Shown piece after piece: positions 10,906 through 22,094 of a stretch of 64,000 bases of DNA (position 1 is its first letter; each line of letters starts with the position of its first letter). The stretch is from Phalacrocorax aristotelis (taxonomy: Eukaryota > Chordata > Aves > Suliformes > Phalacrocoracidae), in contig NW_027441295.1 of the NCBI RefSeq assembly GCF_949628215.1, positions 124,001-188,000 of the forward strand. The letters are read 5' to 3'. Under the pieces are notes generated by a model. The model saw nothing but the letters and a program-made list of their open reading frames with translations. It ran no database searches and had not been told where the DNA came from. The translations under genes and the position numbers were made by a program.

Positions 10906-12300
10906 GGTTTGTTCACTTTGGGTTTAGGTAGTGTTGTGACACCATCTCCCATAACACCCTCACTGAGGAGGTGGCAAAGGTCGAGTCCGATAAGAGGCTG
11001 TGGAGGGAGACTGAAAACGTTCCCATGGATGCCCAGAGGGCTGCAATTTGTGGCACAAAACCCCGTGAGAGGATCGCTCACTAGCGGTGTGCCAAGTTTG
11101 GGCAGCGGTGCTGATGCAACGTCCACTCCTCACAAGTGATGAAGACACCGTGGCAGAGCACGCTCTCAGCTAGTTGGCAGGTGACAGGGTGCCACAGTGC
11201 TAAACCCCCTGACTAGGGTCGTTGGGAGACTCCACATGAGGAGGGTTTAAGGTTTTAATATCAAGTTTACTTATTTGAGGATATTTGATGTTGTAGGGAA
11301 TTTTTACTAAGAGAAGCGCTCTCTACTGAATATACCGAAATCACATGATAGTGAAATCCCAACAGAAGCAGAAGAGAGCAATTGCACTCTACAGCGGAAT
11401 CAGATGGCAAATAGGATTCCCATTACCTATCTCCATATGCTCACTGTCAGGATGCTGGGTGTCCCCAGTCGCCAGGAAGGAGTACATGGGTTTAAGGCAG
11501 CTGAAGCCCATTTCTCTCTTCCAAGTATATTTTGCCGGCTTTTTGACTTTTACACTCTATGCTGGCTTGGGCCACCTACCACCACATATACGCTTCTCCC
11601 ATGCTGGTCTAGCTGGCTCAGGGCAATAATACTTTCTAATGATTATTTTAGGCAAGACCATTACTTTACCCACTCAATTGATACGTCCATGAATCGACAA
11701 CAAAAGGCGCCATCCAGTCCCCTTGGTGTTGAGGCAAGTTCTGCTTGCTTTACAACAGCCATAGTCACCTCCTAACATTATTTTCTGAGCTCCGTGAGCC
11801 CATCATCCTTGCCGAGCTTCTCCAGTGTGGGGTTTGTTTTGGTCAGTCACATAGGAGCCGAAGGAGCAGCCACCACAACAGCCAGGCGTAACAGAGCTGG
11901 GGAAGCCCTGGCCGTGAACGACTTGTTCTGGCAAAGTAATTGCCTCTTTAGAAGAAAAGGTTTTACACTGTTCGAATCAAATACAAACAGTTCTGCATAC
12001 AGAGGGAGCGAGTCATTTACCTACACCAAAATTAGGGGCAAAGTTTCTTTGGATCTCCCACCTGAGCCTCTTTTGTATCAAATTCTCCTTCTTGTCTCCC
12101 ATCCTCGTGTGACGCACAACAGCAAAGAGCCTGGGACCATCGTCTAAAGAACCCCCCATAGGAACGGGTAGGCTGCCGTGGGGTCCCTCTAGGCGGTGCA
12201 ATACCCACGCTTTACAAACCCAGCCTGGAGGCAGTCTTCTAGAACTGCACTAGCAAGGATTGCCTCAAAGGGGCTAAGCCTTTCCCTCGGTCTCCTGGCT
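10906..12300. other. No gene recognised (copy A)
   Basis: About 1.4 kb of non-coding sequence of mixed composition with short ORFs only. Copy B (61,164-62,566) matches it closely, with a small indel near 61,921. Nothing recognisable. Confidence 0.5.
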
Positions 12301-12990
12301 CTGCTTCCGTTCACACAGCCCAGGATGGCCTTGGCCACCTTTGACTCCAGGGCGTGCTGGTGGCCCATGTGCCATTCACCGTCCACCAGGTCCCCAGGGC
12401 TGCTTCCACAGAGCAGCTCCAGAGCCAGGCAGTGCCCAGCCTCTGTGGCTGTGATTTGTTAGGCTGCTGCAGGGGCAGGGCTTTGCTTTTCTCCCTGCTG
12501 AAATTCCTAAGGTTCATGCCAGCCCATGCCTCTCGCCGGTTGAGCTCCCCGGGGCTGGCCGCTTTCCCCCAGAAGGCTATCATCTGCAAACCTGACGAGC
12601 GTGCCTTCCATCACCTCTTCAAGGTCACTGATAAAGAAGTTATACAGGACAGGTCTCCAGATGGACGCATGAAATGCTCCTGTCGGTACTGCTTTCTAGT
12701 TAGAGTATGAACCACTTAGTCACAAGCCTCTGAGCCCAACCGCCCCTCCGGCATTTGACCCGACTGGTTACCCAGGCATGGTGACCAGAACTTGCTCACC
12801 TGGATGCACGGCTATTGTTGGGGATGCTATTGAAAGGCTTGCTGAAGTCAAAGTCAAAGATGCCTTTTCACTTCCTCTCCATGACCTTTCAGAGATGATA
12901 CGGAGCAGCCCCACTATGACTTTGGCCTGCTCTCTTAGCCCCTTTGGCTGCAGCCCCTCTAGTCCCCCAGACTCTAAGAGCTTCCGTTAA
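12300..12990 (-). mobile_element. Old CR1-like LINE fragment (copy A)
   Basis: On the minus strand decayed reverse transcriptase phrases appear: a DFSKPFNSIP-like block near 12,830 (CR1 DFSKAFDTV) and a RFADDSLLG-like block near 12,575 (CR1 FADDTKLGG). Their order fits a minus-strand element. It is strongly diverged and broken by stops. Confidence 0.6.
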
Positions 12991-13339
12991 ATAAACCACC
13001 CCTGAATTGCTCCTTGCCCACTGCTGCTTCTGCTTCTTCTCCTCACACCCTGCCTTGATGCACACAGGCCTGGGAGACCCTTCTCGTGGAGACTGAGGAA
13101 AGGAAGATTTCTGAGGATGCAGCTCTGACCTACCTGCACCTCCTCTTCCTATTTCATCTGCTCGATTCGGCAGCAGGCCCGCGGTTTCCCTTTTCATCGC
13201 CTTACTGTTAATGAAGCAGTAGCAGCTCATCACTCTGCCCATACCCTCACTTGCAAGCGTCTCTCCTAGGGAAGCCAGGGACGTGACGGACACCCGGCTG
13301 CACCCTACGACACTCCGAGGTCTAGAGAGAGACAAAGAC

Positions 13340-13920
13340 CCCAAACCTCAGGAAATAAGACACCGAAAAATCATAAGTGAGATCGAAGGGTTGAAAGAAC
13401 CAGGACGGTCAGCCTTGAAACCTTGCCTAGAGAGAACAGAAAGCCCCTAAAGCAGAGAGATGGGAATAGCTGCCCTGGGGCTCACCATTGCTCAGGCAGA
13501 AGCCATGGCAGGAGGTGAAGTAACACCCTAACTCAGTGATAACTGGCAGGATGAAGGGATGACCTCCGGTTACCTTAGGCAATTATGCTGCTAAAAAGCA
13601 CACCCCTAGGAGGAGACCTGAGATGGAAATGTGAGCCCACCTTAACATAATGAGCCCAGCTAAAAGGAAGATGTGTGCGGATGAACTATTGTACAAGTAA
13701 CCAAGCAGATATTTTAATGGAACATCTCTTGTTATTGTTTTGTATAAAAGACCCCCCCCGTGTTTCTAAATGGTCTGCTGGCTGATGGTAAATGCTCGGC
13801 ACCCCACTCTGCAGACTGGGGAGAGAGACAAATATCTCTCGACTCAGTGTGTTGATTGGATTTTGCACACCAGGGAAGAACCCTGATGTAGGGACAACAT
13901 AAGCACTAACAATGTTCTCT
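13340..13920 (+). mobile_element. Possible solo LTR fragment
   Basis: A stretch of retroviral-LTR-like character with a TATA-like tgtataaaaga at about 13,741. A short region after it ends near gggacaaca. No gag, pol or env accompanies it and its exact ends are not clear. Copy B has only the left portion (to 63,769), because its remainder is deleted. This rests on composition and layout only. Confidence 0.3.
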
Positions 13921-13967
13921 GGGGAGGCCACTACCACCCCTCTGGGGGGCTGCTCTGACAAGGGAGA

Positions 13968-13982
13968 AAATGGCGGCGGATG
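13968..13982 (+). promoter_or_regulatory. YY1-like motif
   Basis: gaaaatggcggcgg matches the AAnATGGCGGC consensus of YY1. It lies 30-45 bases before the first ZNF143-like motif of the tandem array. YY1 and ZNF143 sites often occur together in housekeeping promoters. Function here is inferred. Confidence 0.45.
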
Positions 13983-14012
13983 AAGGCAGCGCGCTTGTGC
14001 GGCACCACACGG

Positions 14013-14360
14013 CATGCTGGGAGCTGTAGTGCCATGCCCCACAGCAGGCCAGGGCACCACCCCAGCGGCTGTGGGTGTGTGTGGGGCCCCAGGCCATGCT
14101 GGGAGCTGTAGTGCCATGCCCCACAGCAGGCCAGGGCACCACTTCTAGTGGCTGTGGGTGTGTGTGGGGCCCCAGGCCATGCTGGGAGCTGTAGTGCCAT
14201 GCCCCACAGCAGGCCAGGGCACCACCCCAGTGGCTGTGGGTGTGTGTGGGGCCCCAGGCCATGCTGGGAGCTGTAGTGCCATGCCCCACAGCAGGCCAGG
14301 GCACCACTTCTAGTGGCTGTGGGTGTGTGTGGGGCCCCAGGCCATGCTGGGAGCTGTATG
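14013..14360 (-). repeat. Tandem array (82/83-bp units, 4 full plus 1 partial) carrying a ZNF143/THAP11-like motif
   Basis: Units begin at about 14,013, 14,095, 14,178, 14,260 and 14,343, with alternating periods of 82 and 83. The alternation comes from ccccag versus ttctag in the middle of the unit, so the array is really two copies of a 165-bp dimer. Each full unit contains, on the minus strand, GGCACTACAGCTCCCAGCAT. This matches the ACTACAnnTCCCAGCATGC consensus bound by ZNF143 and THAP11. The long minus-strand ORFs here are products of the repetition. The array is missing from copy B. Confidence 0.85.
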
Positions 14361-14639
14361 GACCCGTTTGAGTTAACCAGAAGTTAAGCCCAGCCGCCCC
14401 CAGCCACCCAGAATTAGCTGAGGTCGCTTGGAAAGCAAGGGGGTTTAACCTCTGCCAAATTATTCAACCCAACAGTGGATTGTGACCGTCTCCTTTTCTC
14501 CAGGCTGAAGAAACCAAGTGACTTTAGCTGCTCCTTGTGTGGTTTCTCCTCTAAACCCTTCACCAACTTGTGGCCCTCCTCTGGGCATTCTCTAGTAGCT
14601 TTGTATCTGTAATGTACTGTGGCACCCAAAATTGCCCAC

Positions 14640-15470
14640 AGCACTTAAGGTGAGGCCGCCCCAGCGTGGAGCAGAGCGGGACAATCCCCTCCCTCGACTG
14701 GCTGCCATGCAGGGCTCGATGCCCCCCAGGGCACGGCTGGGCCTCTGGGCTGCCAGGGCACGCTGCTGGCTCGTGTTCAACTTGCCGTCGACCAGAACCC
14801 CCAGGTCCCTCTGCAGAGCTGCTCCCCAGCCCCTCGTTCCCCAGGCTGTCTGTATATCCCAGGTTGCCATGCCCCAGGGGCAAAATCAGGCACTTGCCCT
14901 CATTAAACTTTATGCAGTTGGTGATTGCCCAGCTCTCCAGCCTGTCCAGGAGACATGGTAGTGTTAGGAGATATGGTAGTCTTGGTGATCTTAGAGGTCT
15001 TTTCCAACCCTAATGATTCTGTGATTCTATGGTCTCTCTACAGGGCCTCTCTGCCCTTGAGTGCCAACAGCTCCTCCCAGTTTTGTGTCGTCAGCAAGTT
15101 TAGTTAGTATTCCTTCAAGCCCTGCACCCAAGGCATTTACCAAGAGATTAAAGAGTACCAGAGCCAAGATGGAGCCCTGTGCAACCCCACTAGTGACTGG
15201 CCGCCAGCCCGATGTAAGCCATTGACTATGACCCTTTGAGCCCGACCCATCAGCCCATTGCTCACCCACTGCATGACGTGTTTATCCAGCTCTGTGCTGG
15301 ACAGTTTGTCCAGGAGAAGACTGTGAGAGACAGTAGCGAAAGCTTTACTGAAATCCAAAAAGATCACATTGGCCGACTTCCCTTGTTCAGCTAGGTGCGT
15401 GACCTCGTCATCGAAGGAACTCAGATTTGTCGTCGTTGCCCATTTGTCGCTCCAATTCATCCTCTCCCCC
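14640..15470 (-). mobile_element. CR1 LINE fragment (minus) with reverse transcriptase motifs
   Basis: On the minus strand the fragment reads through DFSKAFATVSHSLLLDKL (about 15,340) and GWRPVTSGVAQGSILALVLF with ADDTKLGGAV (about 15,110-15,215). It then continues into the CR1 3' part (gacctgggggttctggtcga in reverse). These are textbook CR1 reverse transcriptase blocks with damage. A second small CR1 piece in opposite orientation interrupts it at 14,952-15,030. Confidence 0.85.
14952..15030 (+). mobile_element. CR1 3' end inserted into an older CR1
   Basis: The sequence cttggtgatcttagaggtcttttccaaccctaatgattctgtgattctat is split here for quoting; its terminal attctgtgattctat is the octamer-type 3' end of CR1 on the plus strand. 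It separates cctgtccagg from tctctctacagg, which are adjacent in intact CR1. Copy B carries the same nested insertion with 17-18 more bases of it (from about 63,911). Confidence 0.75.
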
Positions 15471-16430
15471 CAAATCCATACCCTGGCGGGCCTGCCTCAG
15501 GCCCTGGCAGGAGGGCTGGAGCAATGGCCTTGGGGGGCGACGGGGTGGTTTCCGTTTCTGCGAGGCCTGGAGGGTGCTGGGCCGTTCCTGCAACACCTTG
15601 CTGGCCGAGTTGGACAGCCACGCGGGCAGGGGCGGAGGCGGCGGGGGCGGAGGCAGGCAGGCCGGGCGGCTGTCCGGGCCAGTGGGGGCTGGTTCCCCCC
15701 TGGTGCCCCATGGCTGGCGGGCCGCTTTCCCAGGCACACGTGATGGCTGCTGGTATCGGGTCCAGCTCTCGGAGGGGCTGGGGGGGTCAGTCCAGCTGTC
15801 CGGGCGTGAGGGGCAGCTGCTGGTGTCGGACCGGGCTCTCGAAGCTGCGGCGAGGCGCCTGCGGAGAGAGGAGGCTGCTGAGGCCCTGCCACGCCTGCGG
15901 TGCCCGGAGGGTGTGGGGCAGAGCTGCGCGCCCCACGGGGTCTGGGAACCCGGCTGCATGTGGGAGCTGTGGGCACGGAGAGCTCTGTGCAGAAAATGGG
16001 GCGCCCCGCACCCCTCGGGTGGGGCTCTGCTCCCAGAAGCTGAGAGCTGGGAAGGTTTGTCACCACAGCCTGAGCTGCTGGGACACCTTGGCCAAGGGCA
16101 AGCTCTGGGATTTACAGCATCACCTAGCAGGGTGATTTCTGCCGCTAGGCTCACTGGCGGGGAGATGTCACTATTGCAATTCTCTCTTTCTACGGCAACG
16201 TCATGCCTTGTTGTTACTTCCTGACCTTCCTCTGCCTATGTCGGTCACTGGCTCTGCTCTTGTCCAAGCAGGGTCCCTTTTAACCCACATTTGTCTCAGT
16301 AAGAAGGGGTTACAGAAAAGAATGCCCACGAATTGAGAGGCCAGTTAAAACTCAGCTCTCCAGAATACCCTGCCTCTAAATGAGTCTCAGCAAATAGCAG
16401 CCATCTCATGCAGAAGTTTGGCAAAAGACC
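15471..16430. other. GC-rich block with an open plus-strand frame, identity unknown
   Basis: 15,500-16,060 is GC- and CpG-rich. A plus-strand frame stays open from about 15,427 to 16,224, including an Arg/Glu/Leu-rich part (ALEAAARRLRREEAAEALPR). Overlapping frames on both strands are also open, as expected from composition. There is no homology I recognise and no convincing splice sites. It may be a CpG island or a retrocopy. Confidence 0.3.
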
Positions 16431-16440
16431 TCCCAACGAC

Positions 16441-16761
16441 TCACCGTCTTCTCTTCCTCCACAGGTGGATCAGACAACAAAAAAACATCCCAAGCAGTAT
16501 GGACCCCAAGACCGCCACGGCACCTTCTATGCAGAACTTCTGGAAATCCTTAGGATCCGTGTCGCTTGAGCTTCTCTTGCCATCCACACCTGGAGGAACA
16601 GTTCTGCACGTTACTGTGTCCTGCGTGCTACTGGTAATCTCACAGGAGGCCTGACGTTGCCAGGAGATGTTTGTCCTCACTTTGTTAGCTTCTCTGAACC
16701 AGTGAACATCCTGGGGCTGCAACGTTTCCTTGGTTTCAGTAGAAACCAAGGAAAGTCCCAA
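16441..16761 (-). CDS. Possible last exon of a single-pass membrane protein
   Basis: The minus-strand frame ends with a hydrophobic stretch (AVAVLGSILLGMFFCCLIHL) followed by WRKRRR and a TGA at 16,441. That is the layout of a transmembrane helix with a basic stop-transfer tail. The part before it contains cysteines and a probable N-glycosylation site (NIS). I do not recognise the family. The true 5' border may be an internal acceptor. It could be the 3' end of a minus-strand gene whose signal-peptide exon lies at 20,073-20,163; this link is speculative. Confidence 0.35.
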   Translation of the reverse strand: MGLSLVSTETKETLQPQDVHWFREANKVRTNISWQRQASCEITSSTQDTVTCRTVPPGVDGKRSSSDTDPKDFQKFCIEGAVAVLGSILLGMFFCCLIHLWRKRRR

Positions 16762-19700
16762 AGCCCTTGCAAATCAATGCACTCTGGAGCATCTCTTTCT
16801 CCTCTCACCTCTGCCTACACTCCGGGATGGCCATAACCCAGTTTTCCCCGTGCCATGGGTTTGCTCCCCCTTCTTGGCTACCCTTCCCATTTGCACACAA
16901 TTTCTTTGGCGCTCGCCCACCCTCGCTCTCCGAGGCTTGCTGGTGCCGCTGCACGGAGACTCTCTCTGACCCGTTGGGACAAGCTGTCCCACGGAACAGA
17001 ACTCATGAGGCCAGATGGAGAGCACATGGGGGAGCGCAGCTCTTTGACCAACCGCCCCTTTGAGCAGCACGGACAAAACCCATCCCTGCATCGGGGAGCG
17101 CCACCCCCAGCTCTCCCTCCCCAGCCCAGTGCCCACACCCCGAGGGCATGGAGTCAGGCCCTCTCAGGAGACACCTGACCCTTGTTCTCCCCCTTTGCCT
17201 TTTCTCCAGCGTGGGCACGCTTGCACGCCTCCAGTTCTCAGGAGTTGTCTCCCACCTATGGCCCCTGCAAGACTGCTCAGTACCTGCACTCTTCTGAAAA
17301 AATTCATACGTCCTGGTGCGGTGGGCTTCCCCGGGGTTGGACAGCACTGCCAAGAAGGAGAGAAAGGAAAAGCCTCAGCATGGCTCAGGCCCACAGGATG
17401 CAGAAGGATGGTGCAGGATCCCTCTGCCCCAGCAGCGAATCCCTTTGGACCCCAGTTCACAGGAGGGATCCCCCTCTGTTGTGCCCAGGGCCTCTGGGGA
17501 CTCACAGCAAGCTCGGGGTACTCAGGGAGGGACATTTGATTAAGAGTCGTCTTTCCCATCATCTACTGAACGTGGCTCAGGTGGCCCTGCTCCCAAAATG
17601 GCAGAGGTCTGAAAATCCTGTGAATGGGCTGCGGTGGGAGGTGAGCATTCCACCACATCCGCAGAGGGTTACCAGCATCTCTCTGGCCCGCTGATGGCAA
17701 TAACCACCGCAGCCCCGAGACGACCGTCATCCTCAGAGAGCCGCTCCTGGCTTCTTTGAGAACACTAGCTCTGTACTAAGGGTTTGGCTGCCGACCCAAT
17801 GTGCAGTAGCGGCACCAGGGGAGGAGCCTGCAGACGCCCAGCGCTTTTGATATGTGACCCTGGATGACTGGGGGGCAGCAAGTACTTGGCATGCCTGTTG
17901 ATTGAATTGCTGCTGTTTTTTCATCAGAGACTGGCACCGCGTGACCGCCTCCTTCCTGAAGCGCCTCCTTCCCCACAGTCTCACGGTCCATCTCTTTAGA
18001 AAGAGGGTCACTTTAATGAGAAGCAACCGTTCCTCATCAGGAGCGTGGTGTTTTCAGGAGGCAAAATACATTAATAACACTTAGAAACAAAGCCTGGGCA
18101 TTTGGGGGTGCACCTCGTCTCTAGTCCGAACTATGTGTCATTCGCAGAGAAAAATTTAAGCACTAGGCACTTTCCAGTTTACCAGTAGACAGCAAAAGCT
18201 GACCTACTGAGAGCCTAGGAGATTGCATGGCATCTTCTTGTTTGCACTTAGTTCGTTTTCGGCAGACTTCAAGATGATGGTAAATGACTTTGTTCAGAGA
18301 GGACAGGAAGATGCTGCACCCAGTTCCGCTGGGGAAAGAGCCCTTTGGAGAAGCACGTCCCATCATGCCAACTCCATCACACGGTAAGGGCAACAGACAC
18401 AGACGGCGGGCTGAACCCCAAGCTCTTGCAACCATGTTCTGGGCACTTTCACAAGTGGCAGCAAAGAGCCCACGGTCCCCCAAAACAAGAGGAAAACCAG
18501 AGCCAAGTTTTCTAAAACACAGCTGGAAACAGACAGCTAAACCACCCAAGGCTGAAGTCACAGCCCCTCATTTTAGCTGCCTTCAAGTTAGCTGTCCGGC
18601 CTCAAGCTGGGTGTGCAGCTCTCACCTGCCCCTGACCGTGAGGTGTCACTGAGAGACCTCAGACATCAAGGAGGACAACGGAGCCGGCTGGAGCAGGCTC
18701 CCATCCTTGCCAGGCATTCCTGCAGCCCCGGCAGGGTCTGCCGGTCTCAGCGACCCCAAAGTGCCTGCGCATCCTCATGCACACCATGCATGGAGCTTTC
18801 GGGAGAAAGGATTCCTTGTAGCTCACACCAGCTCTGAACTCAAGCCCAGAGAGCCCGCGGGCTTTGCAGCAGCCACTGGGAGCAGCAGAGGCTCGGAGGG
18901 GCTGTCAAAGACACCTTCGCAGGGCAGAGTATCCCAGGGCACATCACCGAGCCCGAGCCGTGCCCTCTCTGCTCTTCTGCGTGTCTGAGCATTGGCCAAG
19001 AAATTGTTGAGTAAAATTTCACATGAACAGCATCTTCAACCCTAAATGCACATTCCTTGAAGTGACATACCTGTGGGATCATCCTGAGGCTCCCAGAGAA
19101 CATCTGCCTGAGGCGCCTGGAGACCATGGCCTGGAGGCACGGCTGTAATCAAGCACATTTCCATTAGCTGTTGTGATCGACTTCTTTCCCAGTGACCTGC
19201 AGTGACTGGAGGGGGGTCAGGTAATGACACGGGTGGAGATTTCCAAAGCCGCAGAGGGGCCTGAGTGGCCTGTTGGCTGGCACCTGGAAGCTCTCAAAAT
19301 ACTGTTTCCAGGCCGCGTGCCACACGCCTCAAGCACCGGATGGACATACGGCCCCTTGGGGATTTCTTACTGGGAGATCTCTACTGTGCACAAAAAAGGC
19401 CCACGTGGGAGCACTGGAGGGAAAAAATGGTCATTTGCACATCTCGTGGAGAAGGGCCTGCTGGGCAGTGGGAGTGCCCCACCACTGCCCCATCTGTTCC
19501 CCCGGGCTGAGGGCTGGGGCTGTGTGTCGGGGACCTGGGTTTGCCAAGGAGAGCACTGCAGGGCTAGAGCAGGAATGCTCCCGTCTTCCTGAGCGGACGT
19601 CTCCCCAGGACAGACATCCCCGAGGCTGAAAGCTGGACCCAGCTGGGGAGCGGCAGAGCCACGGCCCCGGGCACAGCTGTCACCAGCCCGGCATAGAAGC

Positions 19701-20072
19701 GCTCCCGAAGGCTACTGCCTTGCTCTGCTGTGCAGCGCTGGTGCCGACGTGCAGGCTGCGGGAAGGCTGCAGCGGGACTGGGTGGCACAGGGCCAGCTCT
19801 AGGGATGCTTTCTCACCCCACGGCACTGCTCCCGGCCCCACCATTCACCTGGAAAATCCCCCTGCAGTGGCCGCGGCCCCCTGCGCCTCCCCGCAGCACA
19901 ACTGCCTCCCACTTGCCCCTGGAGCCGGCCATGGCTCCCCTGGCTCAGCCCAGCCCTGCTGCTCTCCCAGCCTTGCCCCACCATGGTCCCGGCCCCGCTA
20001 CCACCCCAATGTGCGCTGGGCGCTGCTCCACGCTGCCCAGGGCTGCATGCCAGCCCTCGCCTGCCCACCTAC
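16762..20072. other. No confirmed gene; scattered exon-like pieces on the minus strand
   Basis: Several minus-strand pieces have plausible splice borders. One is 19,071 to about 19,188 (donor gtatgt), whose phase fits the signal-peptide exon upstream. Another is a cysteine-containing piece around 18,210-18,340 with a gtaggt donor. They might be exons of one small secreted or membrane protein gene. Similarity is too weak for me to assemble it. No repeats stand out. Confidence 0.3.
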
Positions 20073-20163
20073 CTAATCCCCATGCTTGCCATGGAGCAGC
20101 CTGGGTGTCCCCGGCTTGCAGGGCCACCAATAGGAGAATAATAAGGAGGCACGTGGGGGCCAT
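20073..20163 (-). CDS. Candidate first coding exon with signal peptide
   Basis: ATG at 20,163-20,161 opens a frame with a classic secretion signal: MAPTCLLIILLLVALQAGDT, followed by QAAPWQAWGL. It ends at a good donor (ggattag/gtaggt), 30 codons plus one base long. Upstream on the same strand lie a CAG/CTG-repeat tract and an ATATATTG box, so it looks like a real first exon. Downstream exons are not established. Product unknown; probably secreted or type I membrane. Confidence 0.4.
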
Positions 20164-20183
20164 GGTCCCCCGTGCCTGCACCG

Positions 20184-20250
20184 TGCTGCTGCTGCTGCGG
20201 CTGCTGCTGCTACCGCTGCTGCTGCTGCTACCGCTGCTGCTGCCGGCACT
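20184..20250 (+). repeat. CTG/CAG-rich trinucleotide repeat
   Basis: Interrupted (CTG)n, for example ctgctgctgctgcggctgctg. It would lie in the 5' UTR (as CAG) of the candidate minus-strand exon. The plus-strand poly-Leu ORF over it is probably an artefact. Confidence 0.7.
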
Positions 20251-22090
20251 GGCCAAGCTGTACCCGCGGCACAGCACAATATATCATGGCACGGCACAGC
20301 GGGGTCTGTGACCTCACAGTGCGCCCTCCCCACCCACCCAGCCACGCCCATGGGGTGCCACCCCGCCCCTAAGCACTGCTCCCCTGGAACACCCCACCCC
20401 ACTTGTCACCTCGGGAGGGGGACTTTCACAGCCTGGCCAGCGCTGCCCCTCTGTCCACCCCTGTGATCTCTGCTGCAGAGTTTCTTTGCGTTTCCTTCCC
20501 CACTCTGTGATGGAGCAGCCAGATGCAGCAGACTTGTGAACACAAGGGATTTCTCCTTCCAGGTCTGCTAGAGCCCAATCAGGTGGACTATCGCACCCAG
20601 GAGGCTCGTCCTATCCCAGCCTGATGGATGTGGCCGCTGCTGTTGCCGTGTGTGTGTCCGAGAGACTTGCGCTGCTTTCCAAAGAGCCAGACACACCAAC
20701 ACACGCGCAGACTTACACAATTAATGTGACCGGCAAAAGAGATGGGCACAGTCGGAGCAATGCCTTTGCCAGCACCCATGTATACGCAACCACTGCTTAG
20801 ATAAACACGAACACAGCCCGGTCCTTTTCTGCCTTTCCAGATGAGCAGGGCTGGATGTTTACTGGTGAAACATAAACACACCTTCACTCCCTAGATTCAT
20901 AAGCGCAGCGTGTTCATAGATTCCTCCAATAACAGCGTGGAAATCAAGTCCCTGCAATATCCGTGGCTGGCTGTCAAGCTCCTCACCCAGTCATGGGTGC
21001 AAACCTTGGGCCTTTCTAGGTAGAATGTAGGACTTTGAAATATGGCACTCCTTGAAAACGTTGCTCGTTCAGTAGCGGGTTGACTTGTTCCTGGCTGGCA
21101 AACTGAAGAGCACCGTGAGGTCAGGCTGCCAAAAGCCGAGCTGGTGCTCTTGAGGAGAATGCCCATCGACTGTAAATAGGGAAATCTGGCATGCTTTCGA
21201 AAACCTGGTGCGCAACACAACACTGCTGTTTCAAAAGAGCATTAAAAGAGTATATTTAAAAGAGCATTAACAGCATCGTGAATATTTACACACAATCTCC
21301 AGGTGCAGACCGCCTTCCCTGGGGAGAAGGGACATGCTATTCACATAAACAGCCGATGTCTTTCCCTGTTTTCAACATCCCTGGGCAGCTGAGACATTGC
21401 CTGCGGACGTAGATGAGAGCCCCCAGCCCCTGGAGGGGGGGCTGGAGGATGGGCACGTCAAAGGACCCTGATGGGAGCCCTGCAGAGCCTCATCCCTTGG
21501 ACCAACGGGCACCTTCCATTGTCACACAGAGCGTCTCATGGGCTGGAAAAGGGATGCTCTGCAGAGTTGCTGGCAAGTCTCTGGAGAAGAGCTTCCCCCT
21601 CTGCCTCTCCCAAGGCCTCTCTCAGCTCCAGTGCCCTTCCCAAGGACAGCCGCAGCAGGTGGGTGCAGGCAGCACTGCAGGGAAGGACAGGCAGCGGCCA
21701 CAAGAGTCGGCACTGCGGGAAAGGCGGCACCCCAGAGAGCCTGCCGGGGTCCCCAGTGTGTGCGAGACAGTGCCCAGGAGGGTGGTTTTAAATCTAGGCT
21801 ACCCCCTGTCTAACCGTCTATGTGAGAGTACAACCTGACCCGGTGTGACACATAACACCAGCGCTGTGAAGAGATGTGACGTTCAAATGAAAAATGGGAC
21901 AGTTTGAACAGCTTTTAGTAGCCTGCAGGAAGCAAAAGGGGAAGCGCTGTATATAGAACAAAAAAATAGACTGAATAAATTTCTGAACCTGCTGTGAGAA
22001 GTTATGCCATATCGAAGTGCACGTCTGCAAGCCCTGCGCTGCACTATGTGAGCCCTGCTCACATGCAGTGATCTGGCTGATGGGGCAGAG
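20251..22090. other. No gene recognised
   Basis: About 1.8 kb of mostly single-copy-looking sequence with only short ORFs and no motif or repeat that I recognise. Confidence 0.45.
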
Positions 22091-22094
22091 TGTA

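Larger units (their letters stand above)
13504..14808. other. 1,305-bp segment present in copy A, absent from copy B
   Basis: Copy A and copy B are collinear up to ctcaggcagaagc and again from ctctgcagagctgctcc. At 63,769 copy B joins these two points directly. A CR1 element runs unbroken across the right border in copy A, so the loss most likely happened in copy B. The segment holds the possible LTR remainder, the tandem array at 14,013-14,342 and the start of a CR1 element. Confidence 0.85.
1..15030 (+). repeat. Segmental duplication, copy A
   Basis: Almost the whole stretch recurs in the same orientation at 41,175-64,000. Position 1 pairs with 41,175, the MROH stop codon at 10,363 with 60,621, and 13,503 with 63,769. 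Differences are mostly scattered single bases plus a few indels. Against copy B, copy A lacks 36 bp after 3767, about 310 bp near 1320 and the whole provirus. It has 1,305 bp (13,504-14,808) that copy B lacks. The left edge of the duplication lies outside the window or at its first base. A direct tandem-like arrangement around the ADCY10-like gene is visible. The mechanism is inferred, not shown. Confidence 0.95.

Noticed and set aside
13906-14307. Minus-strand ORF with internal repeats of about 27 residues
   Set aside because: It is a direct translation of the 82/83-bp tandem array; the period changes frame between units and there is no start or splice support.
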